Both the position numbers and the translations under genes were made by a program. 64,000 nt of DNA from Rubripirellula amarantea (lineage in GTDB: Bacteria; Planctomycetota; Planctomycetia; Pirellulales; Pirellulaceae), in NCBI RefSeq assembly GCF_007859865.1, contig NZ_SJPI01000001.1, forward strand, positions 1,984,001-2,048,000. Direction: 5' to 3'. Positions 26,734-37,400 of this stretch are shown piece by piece. Numbering within the stretch: position 1 is the first letter of the stretch; the number at the start of each line of letters is the position of its first letter. The notes below the pieces were generated by a model. It saw only the letters and a list, made by a program, of their open reading frames with translations, made no database searches and was not told the DNA's origin.

Positions 26734-28293
26734 ATGAACTCTTCCATGCTGCTTTGCGGCGTGATTGCTTGGATCATTGGATCCGCTATTACTTTTCTGT
26801 ATTTCAAAGCGACCGAGAACAAACGACGCAGTTTACTGCAACAAGAGGCTGACCAATTACTTAACAGTACTCGCCGCGAAGCGGAAACCGAGCGTAGCCA
26901 GATCCTGGTTCAAGCCAAAGAAGCGGCACTTGCGTCCAAAGCTGAGATTGAAGGCGAGGCGGCCGAGCTGCGCCGTACTTTGTCCGGTCGCGAACAGAAA
27001 CTCGATCGTCGCGAAGACTTGCTGCAACAGCAAGAAGAGGCCCTTCGTAAGCAGCAGCGAGGCCTGGAAGCAAGCCAGACTCGGCTGGCCAATCAAATGC
27101 GCTGCGTGACCGACCAACGCGCCGAGCTTGATAAGTCCATCAAAGCCCAGCTCGCTGTCCTCGAGCAATCGAGCGGTATGTCACGCGAACAGGCCGAGGA
27201 AAAGCTAATGCAGACGCTGGCGGTGGACCTTGAACAGCAGCGGGGTTCGGCATTGATGAAGCACCAAAAATCGCTCGAGCAAGTCGTCAAAGCTCAGGCT
27301 CGCGAAATGCTGCTGACGGCGATTCAGCGGTACGCGTCGGTTCACACTGCTGAAAGCACGACCAGTTCCGTTGATGTTCCCACCGATGACATGAAGGGCC
27401 GCATCATTGGCCGTGAGGGACGCAATATTCGTGCGTTTGAGAAAGCGACGGGCATTGATCTGATTATCGATGACACACCGGGAGTGGTCATTGTGAGCGG
27501 TTTTGATCCGGTTCGCCGTGAGATCGCGAGGCGCTCGCTGGGGGCGTTGATTGCCGACGGGCGGATTCACCCCACGCGAATTGAGGAAGTGGTTGAAGAG
27601 ACGTCGGGCCAGATTGACGAACTCATCATGCAGAAAGGCCGAGAGGCAGCCGATGAGGTCGGGGTAGCGGGGCTGCATGACAAGATCATCCAAATGCTCG
27701 GCCGACTCCACTTTCGCACGTCCTACAGTCAAAACGTGTTGCGGCACAGCGTCGAGGTGGCGTTCCTGGCCGGTTTGGTCGCCGAGATGTTGGGGATGGA
27801 CGGCAATTTGGCTCGTCGATGTGGCTTATTGCACGATATCGGGAAGGCCGCCGACCATGAACTCGAAGGCGGGCACCCCAAAATTGGTGCTGATTTGCTG
27901 CGACGCAACAATGAATGCCCTGAAGTGGTGCACGCGGCTCTGGGGCATCACGACGAAATCGTGACCGAGTACCCCTACACCATGCTGACGGCGATCGGTG
28001 ACGCTTGCAGCGCCAGCCGTCCCGGAGCTCGGCGAGAATCATTGGAACGATACGTCAGGCGGATGGAAGAGTTGGAATCCATCGCCAAACGTTTCGATGG
28101 GGTCCGTCAAGCATTTGCCATTAGCGCAGGTCGTGAACTACGGGTAATCGTCGGCAGCGACAACACGACGGACGAGCAGGCGGCTGCGATCTGTCATGAT
28201 ATTGCAAAGGCTTTCGAGTCCGAGTTGACCTATCCTGGCGAGATCAAGGTCACGGTCGTTCGTGAGGCTCGCTTCATTGAAACGGCCAAGTAG
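26734..28293 (+). CDS. rny: Ribonuclease Y
   Basis: RNase Y is the membrane-bound endoribonuclease that starts mRNA decay in many bacteria lacking RNase E. The 519-residue protein has the standard order: an N-terminal membrane helix (about 4-24), a long coiled coil rich in Glu, Gln, Arg and Ala (about 28-190), a KH domain with [15 protein letters not shown], and an HD domain with [12 protein letters not shown] carrying the metal-binding HD pair, followed by the conserved RNase Y C-terminus ([17 protein letters not shown]). Start ATG at 26734 with a GAGGA ribosome-binding site inside a hairpin. The Tex-like RNA-binding gene follows 225 bases downstream. Confidence 0.95.
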   Translation: MNSSMLLCGVIAWIIGSAITFLYFKATENKRRSLLQQEADQLLNSTRREAETERSQILVQAKEAALASKAEIEGEAAELRRTLSGREQKLDRREDLLQQQEEALRKQQRGLEASQTRLANQMRCVTDQRAELDKSIKAQLAVLEQSSGMSREQAEEKLMQTLAVDLEQQRGSALMKHQKSLEQVVKAQAREMLLTAIQRYASVHTAESTTSSVDVPTDDMKGRIIGREGRNIRAFEKATGIDLIIDDTPGVVIVSGFDPVRREIARRSLGALIADGRIHPTRIEEVVEETSGQIDELIMQKGREAADEVGVAGLHDKIIQMLGRLHFRTSYSQNVLRHSVEVAFLAGLVAEMLGMDGNLARRCGLLHDIGKAADHELEGGHPKIGADLLRRNNECPEVVHAALGHHDEIVTEYPYTMLTAIGDACSASRPGARRESLERYVRRMEELESIAKRFDGVRQAFAISAGRELRVIVGSDNTTDEQAAAICHDIAKAFESELTYPGEIKVTVVREARFIETAK

Positions 28294-28518
28294 CGGCGAA
28301 GTTGCAGCCAAGTAGCAACCGAGCAGAGGCAAAGAACGGCAAGCCGAGGTGCGCATCTGTCACCTAGCCGGACACCCGTCGCGGTAACTCCAACGTCTAT
28401 TCCTTGACAATAGGACGATGTGGGGCTTATCTTCCTCGATCCTATCCGGCCCGAAAACATGGGCTTTCGCGAGTTTTCGTCGACTTCGCCACCTAGTTAC
28501 TTAAGAGACCGACTCACT

Positions 28519-31500
28519 ATGAGCGTCGATTTTGAGGCAATTGCCCAGCGCGGGCGTTGCGATGTATCCAGTCTTCGTCTTGCCCTGCCCCTTTTAGAGC
28601 AAGGATACACGCCACCGTTCTTGTCGCGTTATCGTCGCGATGAACTTGGTGGTGTCGACGAAGCGAGCTTGTGGGCTCTCTCGGCCGCAGTCAAAAGCGA
28701 GCAAGAGATTGAAGCTCGTAAGGCTGAACTGCAGGAAGCTTGGCGGCAAACAGCATTGTCGGATCCGGCAATCGGTCACGCGATCAACAAAGCCGGTTCG
28801 ATGCGCGTGCTCGCGAGGCTTGCTCGCCGACTCAAGAGCGAGAGTGCGGCGGCTTCGTCTGATTCCACACACTTGGCCGTACGAGTTCTTAATCCTCAAA
28901 AAGGCGACGGTGATGCGTTCGCCGAAATCGCTGGGAAAATCGAGGCGATTACGGATGTCGATGCGGCGGTTGCCGGGTTGGATACTTCCCTTGCCGAACG
29001 GCTTTCGGGTGACCCTCGAATGATCGCGTCTGCGGTACGGTGGTTGTCCAAGCATGCACGGATCAAGATCACAACCATTCACGATCCGCACATCAATTCG
29101 GAATCCGGTGACGACGGTGAAGCAAACGAATCGGACTCCGCTTCCGTTGCGCCCAAGCAGGCCAAAGCGGCCAAGGAAAGTTCGCCATCGGCCACGGTAG
29201 CTCCGACGCAAACCGAAGCGAAGCCAGCGGCCGAAGCTCCGGACAATCCGACGCCCTCGACGGAGTCGCCCTCAACCGATGCGCCCTCAACCGAAGCGAC
29301 TGCGGCTGAAACGTTCGCAACTGAAGCGACTGCGGCTACTAAGGCCGCAGATTCAGCTCAAGGTCAACCAGTTGCCGCACCGGAGGCCAGTGTCGCGAGT
29401 GTTGGCGATAGTGCAGCCACCGACGATGCAACGCCCCCCGCCGATGCGGCCTCATCCGCAAGTGACGCTGTTTCAAGTGACGCTGTTTCAAGTGACGCTA
29501 AACCTAGCGAAACCGTTGTGAGCGACGCCGTTGTGAGTGACTCTGCGGCAAGTGAGGCAAAGGCAGAAGTTAGCTCGAAACCAGCGACGCCTGCGAAACC
29601 AGAGAAAGCGGCGGCGAGCAAGAAGGCGGACAAGAAGTCATCGAAAAAGGTTTCACCGCGGCAACGTCGTCGGCGTTGGCTCGTCAGCGTGCTCAAGCCG
29701 CTGCAAGGCAAAAAGTTTGCCGGTGATAAACTTAGTGCTTTCCAAATCGTGATGCTCGGTCGCGCCCTGCGTAGCCAGGTTGCAGTGTGCGAATTCGAGT
29801 ACGACGCGGCAAAGTTGGTGGTTGAGTTGCAACGCACCGCTTCCGGATTCAATCGTGTTTGCGAAGAAAAGCTGCAACAAATCGTTTTTCAAAACGAAGC
29901 CATCATCCGTGAAGCCGCTGAAGCCGCGTGGTGGGACGACTTGCAAGAACGTGCTTCAAGCCGACTCATTGCCGTGACCGGTGACACGCTTCGTCGTCAC
30001 ATTAACCGTGGTGCCATTGACGCAAAGGTCGTTTTTTCGATCGACGCCGTTGGACCACGCACCGCCGCAGCGACGATCGTATCGGCGGATGGAAAACTCC
30101 TGCACAGTGAAGATTTGCCTTGTCAGCTTTCGTCGGCCCAGCGTTCCGCTGCAGTCGCTCGAATGGGCGAACTGATTCATACGTATCATGTCGACCTGAT
30201 CGTCATCAGCAACGGCCCGGCGCGTCGATCGTTAATGGTGGCCATTGGTGACTTGATTAAGCAGTCGCCTGAAAAGTCAGTGCGATGGACATTGGCCGAA
30301 CGAGGCGGCGCCGATGCCTACTCAAGTAGTAGCGTGGCCGATCAAGAGATGCGTTCGACGCCTCGCCGATTCCGCGCAGCCGCATGGTTAGCGTTTTCGG
30401 TGCTGCAGCCAGCTCAAGCGATGGCCAAGGTCGATCCGTTGAAGCTGCGATTAAGTTCGTTCCAACGTGAACTTTCCGATGACGCGTTGTCCACGGTGCT
30501 CGAAGACATCATGGTCAGCGGTGCATCTCGAGGCGGCGTTGACGTGAACTCGGCTCCCTCGTCATGGCTGCGCCGATTGCCTGGCGTTACCGAGACAGTG
30601 GCTCAGGCGATTGAGAAACGTCGTCGCGAATCCTTGTTCGAATCGCGAGAAGCGATCATGGAACTCGAGCAATGGACCAGCGAAGTGGAAAGCCGACAAG
30701 CGTTGCCTTTCCTAAGAGTCTTTGGAAGCAACGAATCGCTCGATGGCACGTTGATCCATCCGGACGACTACCCCATCGCCAAGAAACTAGCCAAGTCGCT
30801 GTCGATTGAATTGCCACCGACTTCGCCGCCCGGCTATGAGGCCCCGGACTACTCCAGCGCCACTGCGGCGGTATCGGAAGTCAAGAAGATCGAAGTTGTC
30901 GAAAAGCCGGTTGAGCGAGTCGTCGAAGACTTCACCGCCTCGGGAGAAAAATCGCCCGAGTTTTCGATCGCTGATGATCCCGTTGCTGAACCCGCAGCAT
31001 CGCAAACCGCTTCGGCATCGCCAACCGGTAGCGAAGCACCGGCCGATGCTGCATCAGATACTTCAGAGACAGTGCCCGACCAAGCTGGTGCCGACAAGGC
31101 TGCCGCCGAGGAACCTGCTGTCGCGGAACCTGCCGCCGAGGGTTCGGCCAGCGATTCCCCTGTGGCTGAAGAATCGGTAGCCCAAGAACCGGCCGCCGAA
31201 ATTGAGTCCCCCGAAATTGAGTCCACCGACTCGTCCGCGGAAACTGAAGCGGCGGCCAAGCCGGACGCTGAAGCATCGGCCTCGGCTGAGGTTCATGAAC
31301 GGGTCAAGCATTCGCTGCCCGAGCGAAGTGCGATCGAGAAGTGCATCAAGGAATGGCAAATCGGCAAGCGACGGACTCATCAAATTGTCCATTGGCTGTG
31401 CGATCCCTTCGGCGACAGTGATTCATCCGGAACGCCACCTGCGGTAATGACCAAGGTGCCAGCGATGAAGGAACTTAAGCCCGGCGACGAAGTCATCGGA

Positions 31501-32355
31501 ATTGTGGTGGGCGTTATGCCGTTTGGCGTTTTTGTAGAACTCGCGCCTGATTGCAGCGGGTTGGTTCACGTTAGCCGCGTATCGGACTCTTACGTCGAGG
31601 ACTTGCACGAAGCCGTTCAAGTGGGCGACGTAGTCACCGCCTGGGTGACCGGAATCGAAGAAAAGAAACGCCGCGTCGCATTGAGCGCCCTTTCGCCTCA
31701 ACGCGAAGCTGAGCTTGCTGAAGCACGGCGAAGCCAGTCACCGCAAGGTCGTCGCGGACCCAACCGTGGCGATGCAGACCGTGGTCGCCAAGGTGGCGGT
31801 GGACAAGCACGAGGCGGACAATCGCAATCACGTGATGGTCAGGGCCAAAATCAACGTGGCGGTCAGGCCCGTGGTGGTCAGGCTCGCGGCGGCGGAAAAC
31901 CAGGTGGAGATCGAGGTGGCCGAGGTCGCCAGGATTCGCGCGGCGGAGGACGCTCTCGCGATGGACGCGGCGGCAACTCTCGCGAGAAGCGGGTCGAGTC
32001 CTACCGCGTCGTGGCCAAGGCCGAAGCCAAGCCGCTTACCGAAGCGATGGTCAAGGGCGACGAGCCCATGCGGTCCTTCGGAGACTTGGCGCAACTGTTT
32101 AGCGCCTCGAAGAAGGTCGAACCCAAAACCGTCAAGCCTCAAGCGAAGCCATCGGTTGAAGCTTCCGATCCTGCACCAGAACCGTCCGCATCTGGATCCT
32201 CATCATCAGATTCCACTGCAACAGATTCCACTGCAACAGAGGCAACTACGCCAAAGCCAGCCGCTTCTGAGTCGCAGGCGAAAGCCGTGACAGCGAAACC
32301 CGATGCGGATGCGGCGGAAGCATCGGCTCCGGAAAGTGATGCATCGGCGTCATGA
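28519..32355 (+). CDS. Tex-family RNA-binding protein with large disordered inserts and RGG-rich tail
   Basis: Tex proteins bind RNA and affect transcription and RNA turnover. The ATG at 28519 gives the family N-terminus (LLEQGYTPPFLSRYRRDELGGVDEA); an in-frame codon at 28420 is less likely. Order of parts in 1278 residues: Tex N-terminal helices (1-190); a disordered Ala/Ser/Thr/Glu insert (about 192-377); helices and a YqgF/RNase H-like domain (about 504-577, SIDAVG where Tex has a GLDPG-type motif); helix-hairpin-helix (about 670-717, VDVNSAPSSWLRRLPGV); a second acidic Ala/Glu/Pro insert (about 774-924); an S1 domain (about 977-1057, GIVVGVMPFGVFVEL); an RGG/QARGGQ-rich tract (about 1074-1159); and a low-complexity tail. 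A usual Tex has about 770 residues. It overlaps the next gene by 4 bases. Confidence 0.88.
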   Translation: MSVDFEAIAQRGRCDVSSLRLALPLLEQGYTPPFLSRYRRDELGGVDEASLWALSAAVKSEQEIEARKAELQEAWRQTALSDPAIGHAINKAGSMRVLARLARRLKSESAAASSDSTHLAVRVLNPQKGDGDAFAEIAGKIEAITDVDAAVAGLDTSLAERLSGDPRMIASAVRWLSKHARIKITTIHDPHINSESGDDGEANESDSASVAPKQAKAAKESSPSATVAPTQTEAKPAAEAPDNPTPSTESPSTDAPSTEATAAETFATEATAATKAADSAQGQPVAAPEASVASVGDSAATDDATPPADAASSASDAVSSDAVSSDAKPSETVVSDAVVSDSAASEAKAEVSSKPATPAKPEKAAASKKADKKSSKKVSPRQRRRRWLVSVLKPLQGKKFAGDKLSAFQIVMLGRALRSQVAVCEFEYDAAKLVVELQRTASGFNRVCEEKLQQIVFQNEAIIREAAEAAWWDDLQERASSRLIAVTGDTLRRHINRGAIDAKVVFSIDAVGPRTAAATIVSADGKLLHSEDLPCQLSSAQRSAAVARMGELIHTYHVDLIVISNGPARRSLMVAIGDLIKQSPEKSVRWTLAERGGADAYSSSSVADQEMRSTPRRFRAAAWLAFSVLQPAQAMAKVDPLKLRLSSFQRELSDDALSTVLEDIMVSGASRGGVDVNSAPSSWLRRLPGVTETVAQAIEKRRRESLFESREAIMELEQWTSEVESRQALPFLRVFGSNESLDGTLIHPDDYPIAKKLAKSLSIELPPTSPPGYEAPDYSSATAAVSEVKKIEVVEKPVERVVEDFTASGEKSPEFSIADDPVAEPAASQTASASPTGSEAPADAASDTSETVPDQAGADKAAAEEPAVAEPAAEGSASDSPVAEESVAQEPAAEIESPEIESTDSSAETEAAAKPDAEASASAEVHERVKHSLPERSAIEKCIKEWQIGKRRTHQIVHWLCDPFGDSDSSGTPPAVMTKVPAMKELKPGDEVIGIVVGVMPFGVFVELAPDCSGLVHVSRVSDSYVEDLHEAVQVGDVVTAWVTGIEEKKRRVALSALSPQREAELAEARRSQSPQGRRGPNRGDADRGRQGGGGQARGGQSQSRDGQGQNQRGGQARGGQARGGGKPGGDRGGRGRQDSRGGGRSRDGRGGNSREKRVESYRVVAKAEAKPLTEAMVKGDEPMRSFGDLAQLFSASKKVEPKTVKPQAKPSVEASDPAPEPSASGSSSSDSTATDSTATEATTPKPAASESQAKAVTAKPDADAAEASAPESDASAS
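29459..29499 (+). repeat. 15-bp tandem repeat in the first Tex insert
   Basis: About 2.7 copies of a 15-base unit encode repeats of SDAVS. Related, more diverged repeats (for example two copies of TEATAA about 45 bases apart near 29300) surround it, so the insert seems to have grown by in-frame duplication. Confidence 0.8.
32207..32239 (+). repeat. 15-bp tandem repeat in the Tex C-terminal tail
   Basis: Two identical 15-base copies and three bases of a third encode the repeated five-residue unit DSTAT. The unit keeps the reading frame. Confidence 0.8.
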
Positions 32356-32849
32356 GTAACGATGACTTTGAATCTCGTTTAGAATCGGCGATCCAGCGAG
32401 GCAAGCGCCGCGCCGATGTAGGCGCCCAGGAAGAACGCGCCAAAGAGCTAAGCGAAGACGAGTTGCGTCGAATGCACACCTCTTATCGCCTTTCGCTTTC
32501 CGAGCGTATTGAAAAGGCTGTTCATCGAGTGGCAGACCATTTCCCCGGGTTTCGCGAAGAGTCACTTTTTGGCGAAGTGGGCTGGGGTGCCGCGTGCTAC
32601 CGAGATGATTTGAAAATCGTCGGTGGTCGTCGCGAAAACCAATACAGCCGTCTCGAAATGACGATTCGTCCTTTAGGGGACGTGAAAGTGCTCGACCTGA
32701 AGGGCAAGGGCACAATCATGAATCGCGAGTTGTTCAACCGCAGTTTCTTCGTTCCCGTCGCGGAAGCCGATGCGGCAGAGTTTGAGCAACTGATCGATAG
32801 CTGGGCGATCGAATACGCCGAGGTCTACGCTGCCAAAGCCGCTAAGTAG
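32352..32849 (+). CDS. Conserved-type hypothetical protein coupled to the Tex-like gene
   Basis: The 165-residue protein is soluble, with a charged helical N-terminus (residues 1-50, rich in Glu, Arg and Lys) and an alpha/beta C-terminal part (WGAACYRDDLKIVGG, TIRPLGDVKVLDLKGKGTI). I recognise no family. Its ATG overlaps the stop codon of the Tex-like gene by 4 bases, so the two are translationally coupled and probably share a task in RNA metabolism; that is inferred from position only. A perfect hairpin overlaps its stop codon. Confidence 0.8.
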   Translation: MSNDDFESRLESAIQRGKRRADVGAQEERAKELSEDELRRMHTSYRLSLSERIEKAVHRVADHFPGFREESLFGEVGWGAACYRDDLKIVGGRRENQYSRLEMTIRPLGDVKVLDLKGKGTIMNRELFNRSFFVPVAEADAAEFEQLIDSWAIEYAEVYAAKAAK

Positions 32850-32870
32850 AACGGACCGATTTCCGTTCTA
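32847..32870. terminator. Perfect hairpin over the stop codon, possible transcript end
   Basis: A perfect 9-bp stem (32847-32855 with 32862-32870) with a 6-base loop starts at the TAG stop of the small hypothetical gene. It lies between that gene and the convergent TIM-barrel gene that ends at 32922. No good T-run follows, so intrinsic termination is uncertain. Confidence 0.45.
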
Positions 32871-32921
32871 CGGTGAGCCTTTTGCGTTTCCCAGTTCGCG
32901 GTGCGAGCGGAATGGATTCGG

Positions 32922-33854
32922 TTACGCCAATTCCTTGGCAACCTTTTCGAGCAAAGCTTTGCTCTTGCGGATACCGGTGAACTCATCAGGAGTTGCACCT
33001 TCCCACTCGATGCCCACATGACCGTGGTAACCGGCGTCCAGGACAATCTTCATCATGCGTTTGTAGTCGATGGTGGTTTCCTCGCCGTTCTCGTCGAACT
33101 CGTGAAACTTCGCACTGACCGCCTTAGCGTACGGCATCAAGGCCTGGGTTCCCTGGTAGCGATCAAACATTTCGGCGTTCTCACCACGAGTGATGTAGAA
33201 GTTGCCAAAATCAGGAAGCGTTCCGCAGTTATCCATACCGGCCCGTTCAATCACGACGGCAAGCCAAGCTGCGTTGCTGCTAAGGCCACCGTGGTTTTCG
33301 ACAATCACGCCGATGTCTTGTTTAGCAGCGTACTCGCTTAGCGATCGCAGCCCTTCCGAGGCCAACTTGATTTGCTCGGTGTAGCTGCCCGAGCTTTGTG
33401 CATTGACACGGATGGAATGACATCCCAAGAACTTGGCTGCATCCACCCACTTGTAATGATTTTCGACTGCTCGTTTGCGTGCTGCTGAATCTGGGTCACC
33501 AAGGGCTCCCTCGCGATCAATCATGATCAAGACATTCTTGATGCCGTGGTCATCGCAGCGAAGTTGCAGTTCGTCGAGATATTTCTGGTCGGTTGCCTTG
33601 TCCATAAAGAACTGATTCACGTATTCGACGGCGTCAATGTCGAACTGCTTTCGAGCCAGCAGTGGGAAATCGAGATTCGTCCATCCCATCGATTCGTCAC
33701 GAAGCGTGTTATGCAACGACCATTCGGCCAGCGAAATCTTGAACGGGGCATCTGACTCGCCTTCCGCCTGATCGGCAAAGGCGGTGAGAGGGTTCATCAT
33801 ACCGATGGCGGTTGTGGCAGCAGCGGTTTTCAAGAATGAGCGTCGAGCAATCAT
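32922..33854 (-). CDS. Tat-exported sugar phosphate isomerase/epimerase-like TIM barrel
   Basis: The protein belongs to the xylose isomerase-like (AP endonuclease 2) TIM-barrel superfamily. It begins with a twin-arginine signal, ARRSFLKTAAATTAIG, so it is expected to fold in the cytoplasm and be exported. Barrel elements include FKISLAEWSLH, CHSIRVNAQ, IGVIVENHGGLSSN with a metal-ligand glutamate, GTLPDFGNFY with an aspartate and histidine-poor site, KFHEFDENG and HVGIEWEG with the last glutamate. Planctomycetes have many paralogues of unknown substrate, presumably for sugar breakdown. It stands alone. Confidence 0.88.
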   Translation of the reverse strand: MIARRSFLKTAAATTAIGMMNPLTAFADQAEGESDAPFKISLAEWSLHNTLRDESMGWTNLDFPLLARKQFDIDAVEYVNQFFMDKATDQKYLDELQLRCDDHGIKNVLIMIDREGALGDPDSAARKRAVENHYKWVDAAKFLGCHSIRVNAQSSGSYTEQIKLASEGLRSLSEYAAKQDIGVIVENHGGLSSNAAWLAVVIERAGMDNCGTLPDFGNFYITRGENAEMFDRYQGTQALMPYAKAVSAKFHEFDENGEETTIDYKRMMKIVLDAGYHGHVGIEWEGATPDEFTGIRKSKALLEKVAKELA

Positions 33855-33991
33855 GGATTTTGGGGTCTAGCAAAGGTGGGAAGGTGGGACTTGTTCAGAC
33901 TCGCTTAGCTTAATCTGGCAGCGAGCGATTTGCGACATTATCGAGCAGACTCCTTGCCACAACAGCTTAAAATTGATCGATTAACACGATC

Positions 33992-34399
33992 ATGAGAGAA
34001 CACACGATCACTTTGAGAGTTCGCTACGACGAGTGCGACCCTATGGGGTTCGTCCACCACTCCAATTACCTGCGATTCTTCGAAATCGGGCGGTCCGAAC
34101 TTCTGCGGGCATCGGGCGGTCGCTACCGCGATATGGAAGACGCGGGGGTGCTGGTCGTGGTGGCCCGAGTTGATTGCCGGTACCGGCGACCTGCTCGTTA
34201 CGATGACTTACTGACCATTCACACCAAAATCGCCAAAGTAACCGCTGCAAAGATTACTCATGAGTACCAAGTGACTCGCGATAACAACGGCGTCGCGGAG
34301 TCGATTGTTGATGCGACGGTCGTGTTAGGAGTCATTGATCGTGAGGGAAAATTGCAGCGAGTTCCCCAATCGTTGCTCGACCAATACGGCGAAGAGTAG
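33992..34399 (+). CDS. Acyl-CoA thioesterase, YbgC/FadM-type hot-dog fold
   Basis: The 135-residue protein is a single 4HBT hot-dog domain. The signature RVRYDECDPMGFVHHSNYLRFFEIGR near residues 9-34 includes the catalytic aspartate of the D-x-x-G-x-V-(H/Y) motif and the HHSNY pair seen in YbgC-like enzymes. The substrate is probably an acyl-CoA or acyl-ACP. It is not beside tol-pal genes, where ybgC is found in proteobacteria. It ends 26 bases before the large glycine-rich gene, so the two may be co-transcribed. Confidence 0.9.
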   Translation: MREHTITLRVRYDECDPMGFVHHSNYLRFFEIGRSELLRASGGRYRDMEDAGVLVVVARVDCRYRRPARYDDLLTIHTKIAKVTAAKITHEYQVTRDNNGVAESIVDATVVLGVIDREGKLQRVPQSLLDQYGEE

Positions 34400-34425
34400 G
34401 ATAGGAAGGTTGGGTTCTTCAAGAT

Positions 34426-37400
34426 TTGTTCTTTCGTGGTCCGTATTCATTGTCATTTGAACTAGCAAATTCTTTCGACGAACCGCACGTTTCCGACGCC
34501 GGCAGCTTCGCGTCGGATTGCGAAGAGGATCGCATAGGGTTGATCGAGATTCATGGTCTGCCGGGCAACCGGGGCCACGACGGAATTTCTTACTTCAACT
34601 CGCCCGCGACTCCAGGAACCCGAGGCCAACATGGCGGTGATGCTACTCCATCGCAAGCTGGCCAATGTGCCGGCGCTATTGTTGCCCAGCTACTTCATGA
34701 CCGGGCTTCCGGAAAGCTTTCGATTGATGCGAACGTTCGCCTCGCTTCCGGTGATTCGGGGGCGATCCGCCAATCGCTCGAGATAGGTGAAAGTGGATAT
34801 GTCTTCATTGACGGGCATGGCGGGCGAGGTGGCAATGGTGGGCGAGGCGGTGATGGTGGTCCCGGGAGCCAAGGGTATCGTGGTCGCAACGCGACTCGAT
34901 ACAGCAGCGGTAGCAACGGCGGGCCGGGCGGTGATGGTGGCGATGCGGGGCAGCCAACGGATGGCCAACGCGGCGGCGATGGCGCAGACGTGGTGATTAA
35001 CGTGGCCGAGGACCAACTCGGATTGCTCATGCTCGTCAAAGGAAATTTAGTTGGAGGAGATCTAGGTTTCGCTGGCGAGCCTGGGCGCGGCGGTCGAGGA
35101 GGGCCGGGCGGGCGCGGCGGCAGCAGCTATCACTGGACTGAAACCCAAACGTTTCGCGACTCCGAAGGCAATACGCGAACTCGAACGATCATGCGGTCCA
35201 ACCCAGGCGGGATCGATGGACCTCCCGGACGCGATGGCCGCCCGTCGTATTATCGCGCCAAAGACGGCAACCCTGGCCAGACCGGAAGGCTGCGGATCGA
35301 AGTGCAAGGACGCGATGGACGTGTTCGAACTTATCCTTCCCCGTTTGATCTTGAACTGATCACTTTTGATATCGCCAGTGAATACGAAGTGCTTGAGCCT
35401 GATTCGCTAGTGTCCGTCGATAACGTCGTTGTGCGGAATTGCGGCGGCACGCCGACACCAGATAACTATACGGTTCGCGTCTTCATCCAACCCGATGAGT
35501 GGTTGCTTAGTGAAGAAGTCGATTTGGTCTTGCACCGTTCACTCGAACCGAACGAGACGTACACGTTCAGCGGCGTGGGATTGCGAATGCGGTTGGGCGA
35601 CTACGTTGTTGATGATCCTCGCAAGCGTGCATTTCGATTAAAGCATCCCGTGAGTCCGCAAGCCCGTTTGGAAAGTGGCATCGGTCGGCCCTTTCGCGAC
35701 TTTGAAAATGGTGACGACATCCGCGTCGCATTCCCGGTCGAACTGACGCCGATCACTTGTCTGAACTCCCTTGCCCCCGGTGAATCTACGCGGCTCATTT
35801 GGGCCGTTAAGAATGTCGGTCAAGAAACGTTTGATCAAAAGTATCTGTATCGAGCCGTACGCAGCCAATTGCGAATTCTTGGTGGTGACCTTAATCCGGA
35901 TTTGGTTGTCTTCTTTAGTGATCAAGACTTGGAAACCAACATTCGCAACACAAACTTTGAAAAGAGAGTAGGTGAATTGCGGCCTGGTGAGCATGCGATT
36001 ATCGAGACTCGGATTGGCATTCGTGACCAACCCGGGGCAATTCCGTACCAAGGCTTTGCGATTGGTGTTGACCTCCATTTGCAGCGGCCAAGATCTAGCG
36101 TTCAGTCGGATCGTTACCGTCGCACTGACTATCGAAAGACATTCATTCGTGTATCCGAACGCTATTTGCGTGAAGACGGTTCGCGATTCTTGTTGATTGC
36201 AAACCAGAAAACCACTACCGACGATATCGACAAGTGGACACAACTGGCTGACTACTTCGGCAGCGGCTTGGATGTTTGGGATGTGTCGTACTACGGCTTC
36301 CTTGATTTGGTTCGAGCTGTCGACGAGAACCAATCGTTGCTCAAGCAATGGGAAGGGATGACGATCATTATCCCCAACAACTACTACAGCACGCCCGAGG
36401 GGCGTACGGTCGCGTTTGATCAACTTGCCAAGGGGCAATTCTTGCGAGCTGCTGCCGACTACGACATCAACTTCTACATCGTGGGTGATTCTCGCACCGG
36501 TGGCGAAGAGATGTTGGCAAGTTCATTGATTCCGGTTAGCGATGAAAAGTCGCCGAGCCAATTGAAGACACAGCGAGATTTTTTGAAAGCCGTGAAACGG
36601 TGGAACAAGTATGTCGCCCGCACTCATGACGTGGTCGGTGGTGTGACTGGCAATGCTCAAGACGTGGCCGATACATCCCTGGGGGCAGTACATGAGTTGG
36701 ATATCAATAAACGGACGATTCTATTTCAGCCCAAGCAAGAGTGGCTCGAAGCCGAAGCCAAACGACTGCAACGTAAGTTGTCCAAGGACGATCCCCTGCA
36801 CCGATGGATCATCGTTCATCGCTACGACACCGGTGATAGTGATACATCATGGGGCTTTTTTCGCAAACGCAAGATTGGCAAGTTGGAAGTACGGCGAACG
36901 CTCGATTCGACGAAGGGATCCGCAGTGCTATACGAAGTGGATAGCATCGACGCGATCGACCGTGGGTTCATCACCAGTAAGGCGAACAAGCACGGGATTT
37001 TCTTGGCGTTAAAGTTCGAAGACAAGGTCGATCGTTTCATTCGATTGGTAAGCGAACGCACGTTTCCCCGCTATAGCGAGAAGTACATTGAACGACCGAT
37101 GACTGATGAAGAGGTCCTTGAGATCGGTAACGAACTAGTCGACTCAATCTTGACGGACCTCTACAACGAGCAAAAGGTCGCTCGTGAATGTCGCACTTGG
37201 GGCCGTGGCGGTGTTCGTGGAATCATGCCGAAGTTGAACTACCTCGCCGAGCGATCGCTCAATTACGGTGTGACTTATCGGCAAATGCTCGAAAACGAAA
37301 TCAGTCTCGGATTGCTTTATGAGCTACTTGCTAATCTGCGATACATGGCCGTAAAGTCGCGAACGATTTGGGATCACGCTATTTTCCCCACCGCGTTTTT

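Noticed and set aside
26514-26852. 112-codon frame upstream of and overlapping rny
   Set aside because: It overlaps the rny start out of frame, has no ribosome-binding site that I trust and no family resemblance; rny itself is certain.
35638-36438. 266-codon frame antisense to the large glycine-rich gene
   Set aside because: The sense frame is continuous over 3.4 kb with coherent protein features; the antisense product shows no domain.
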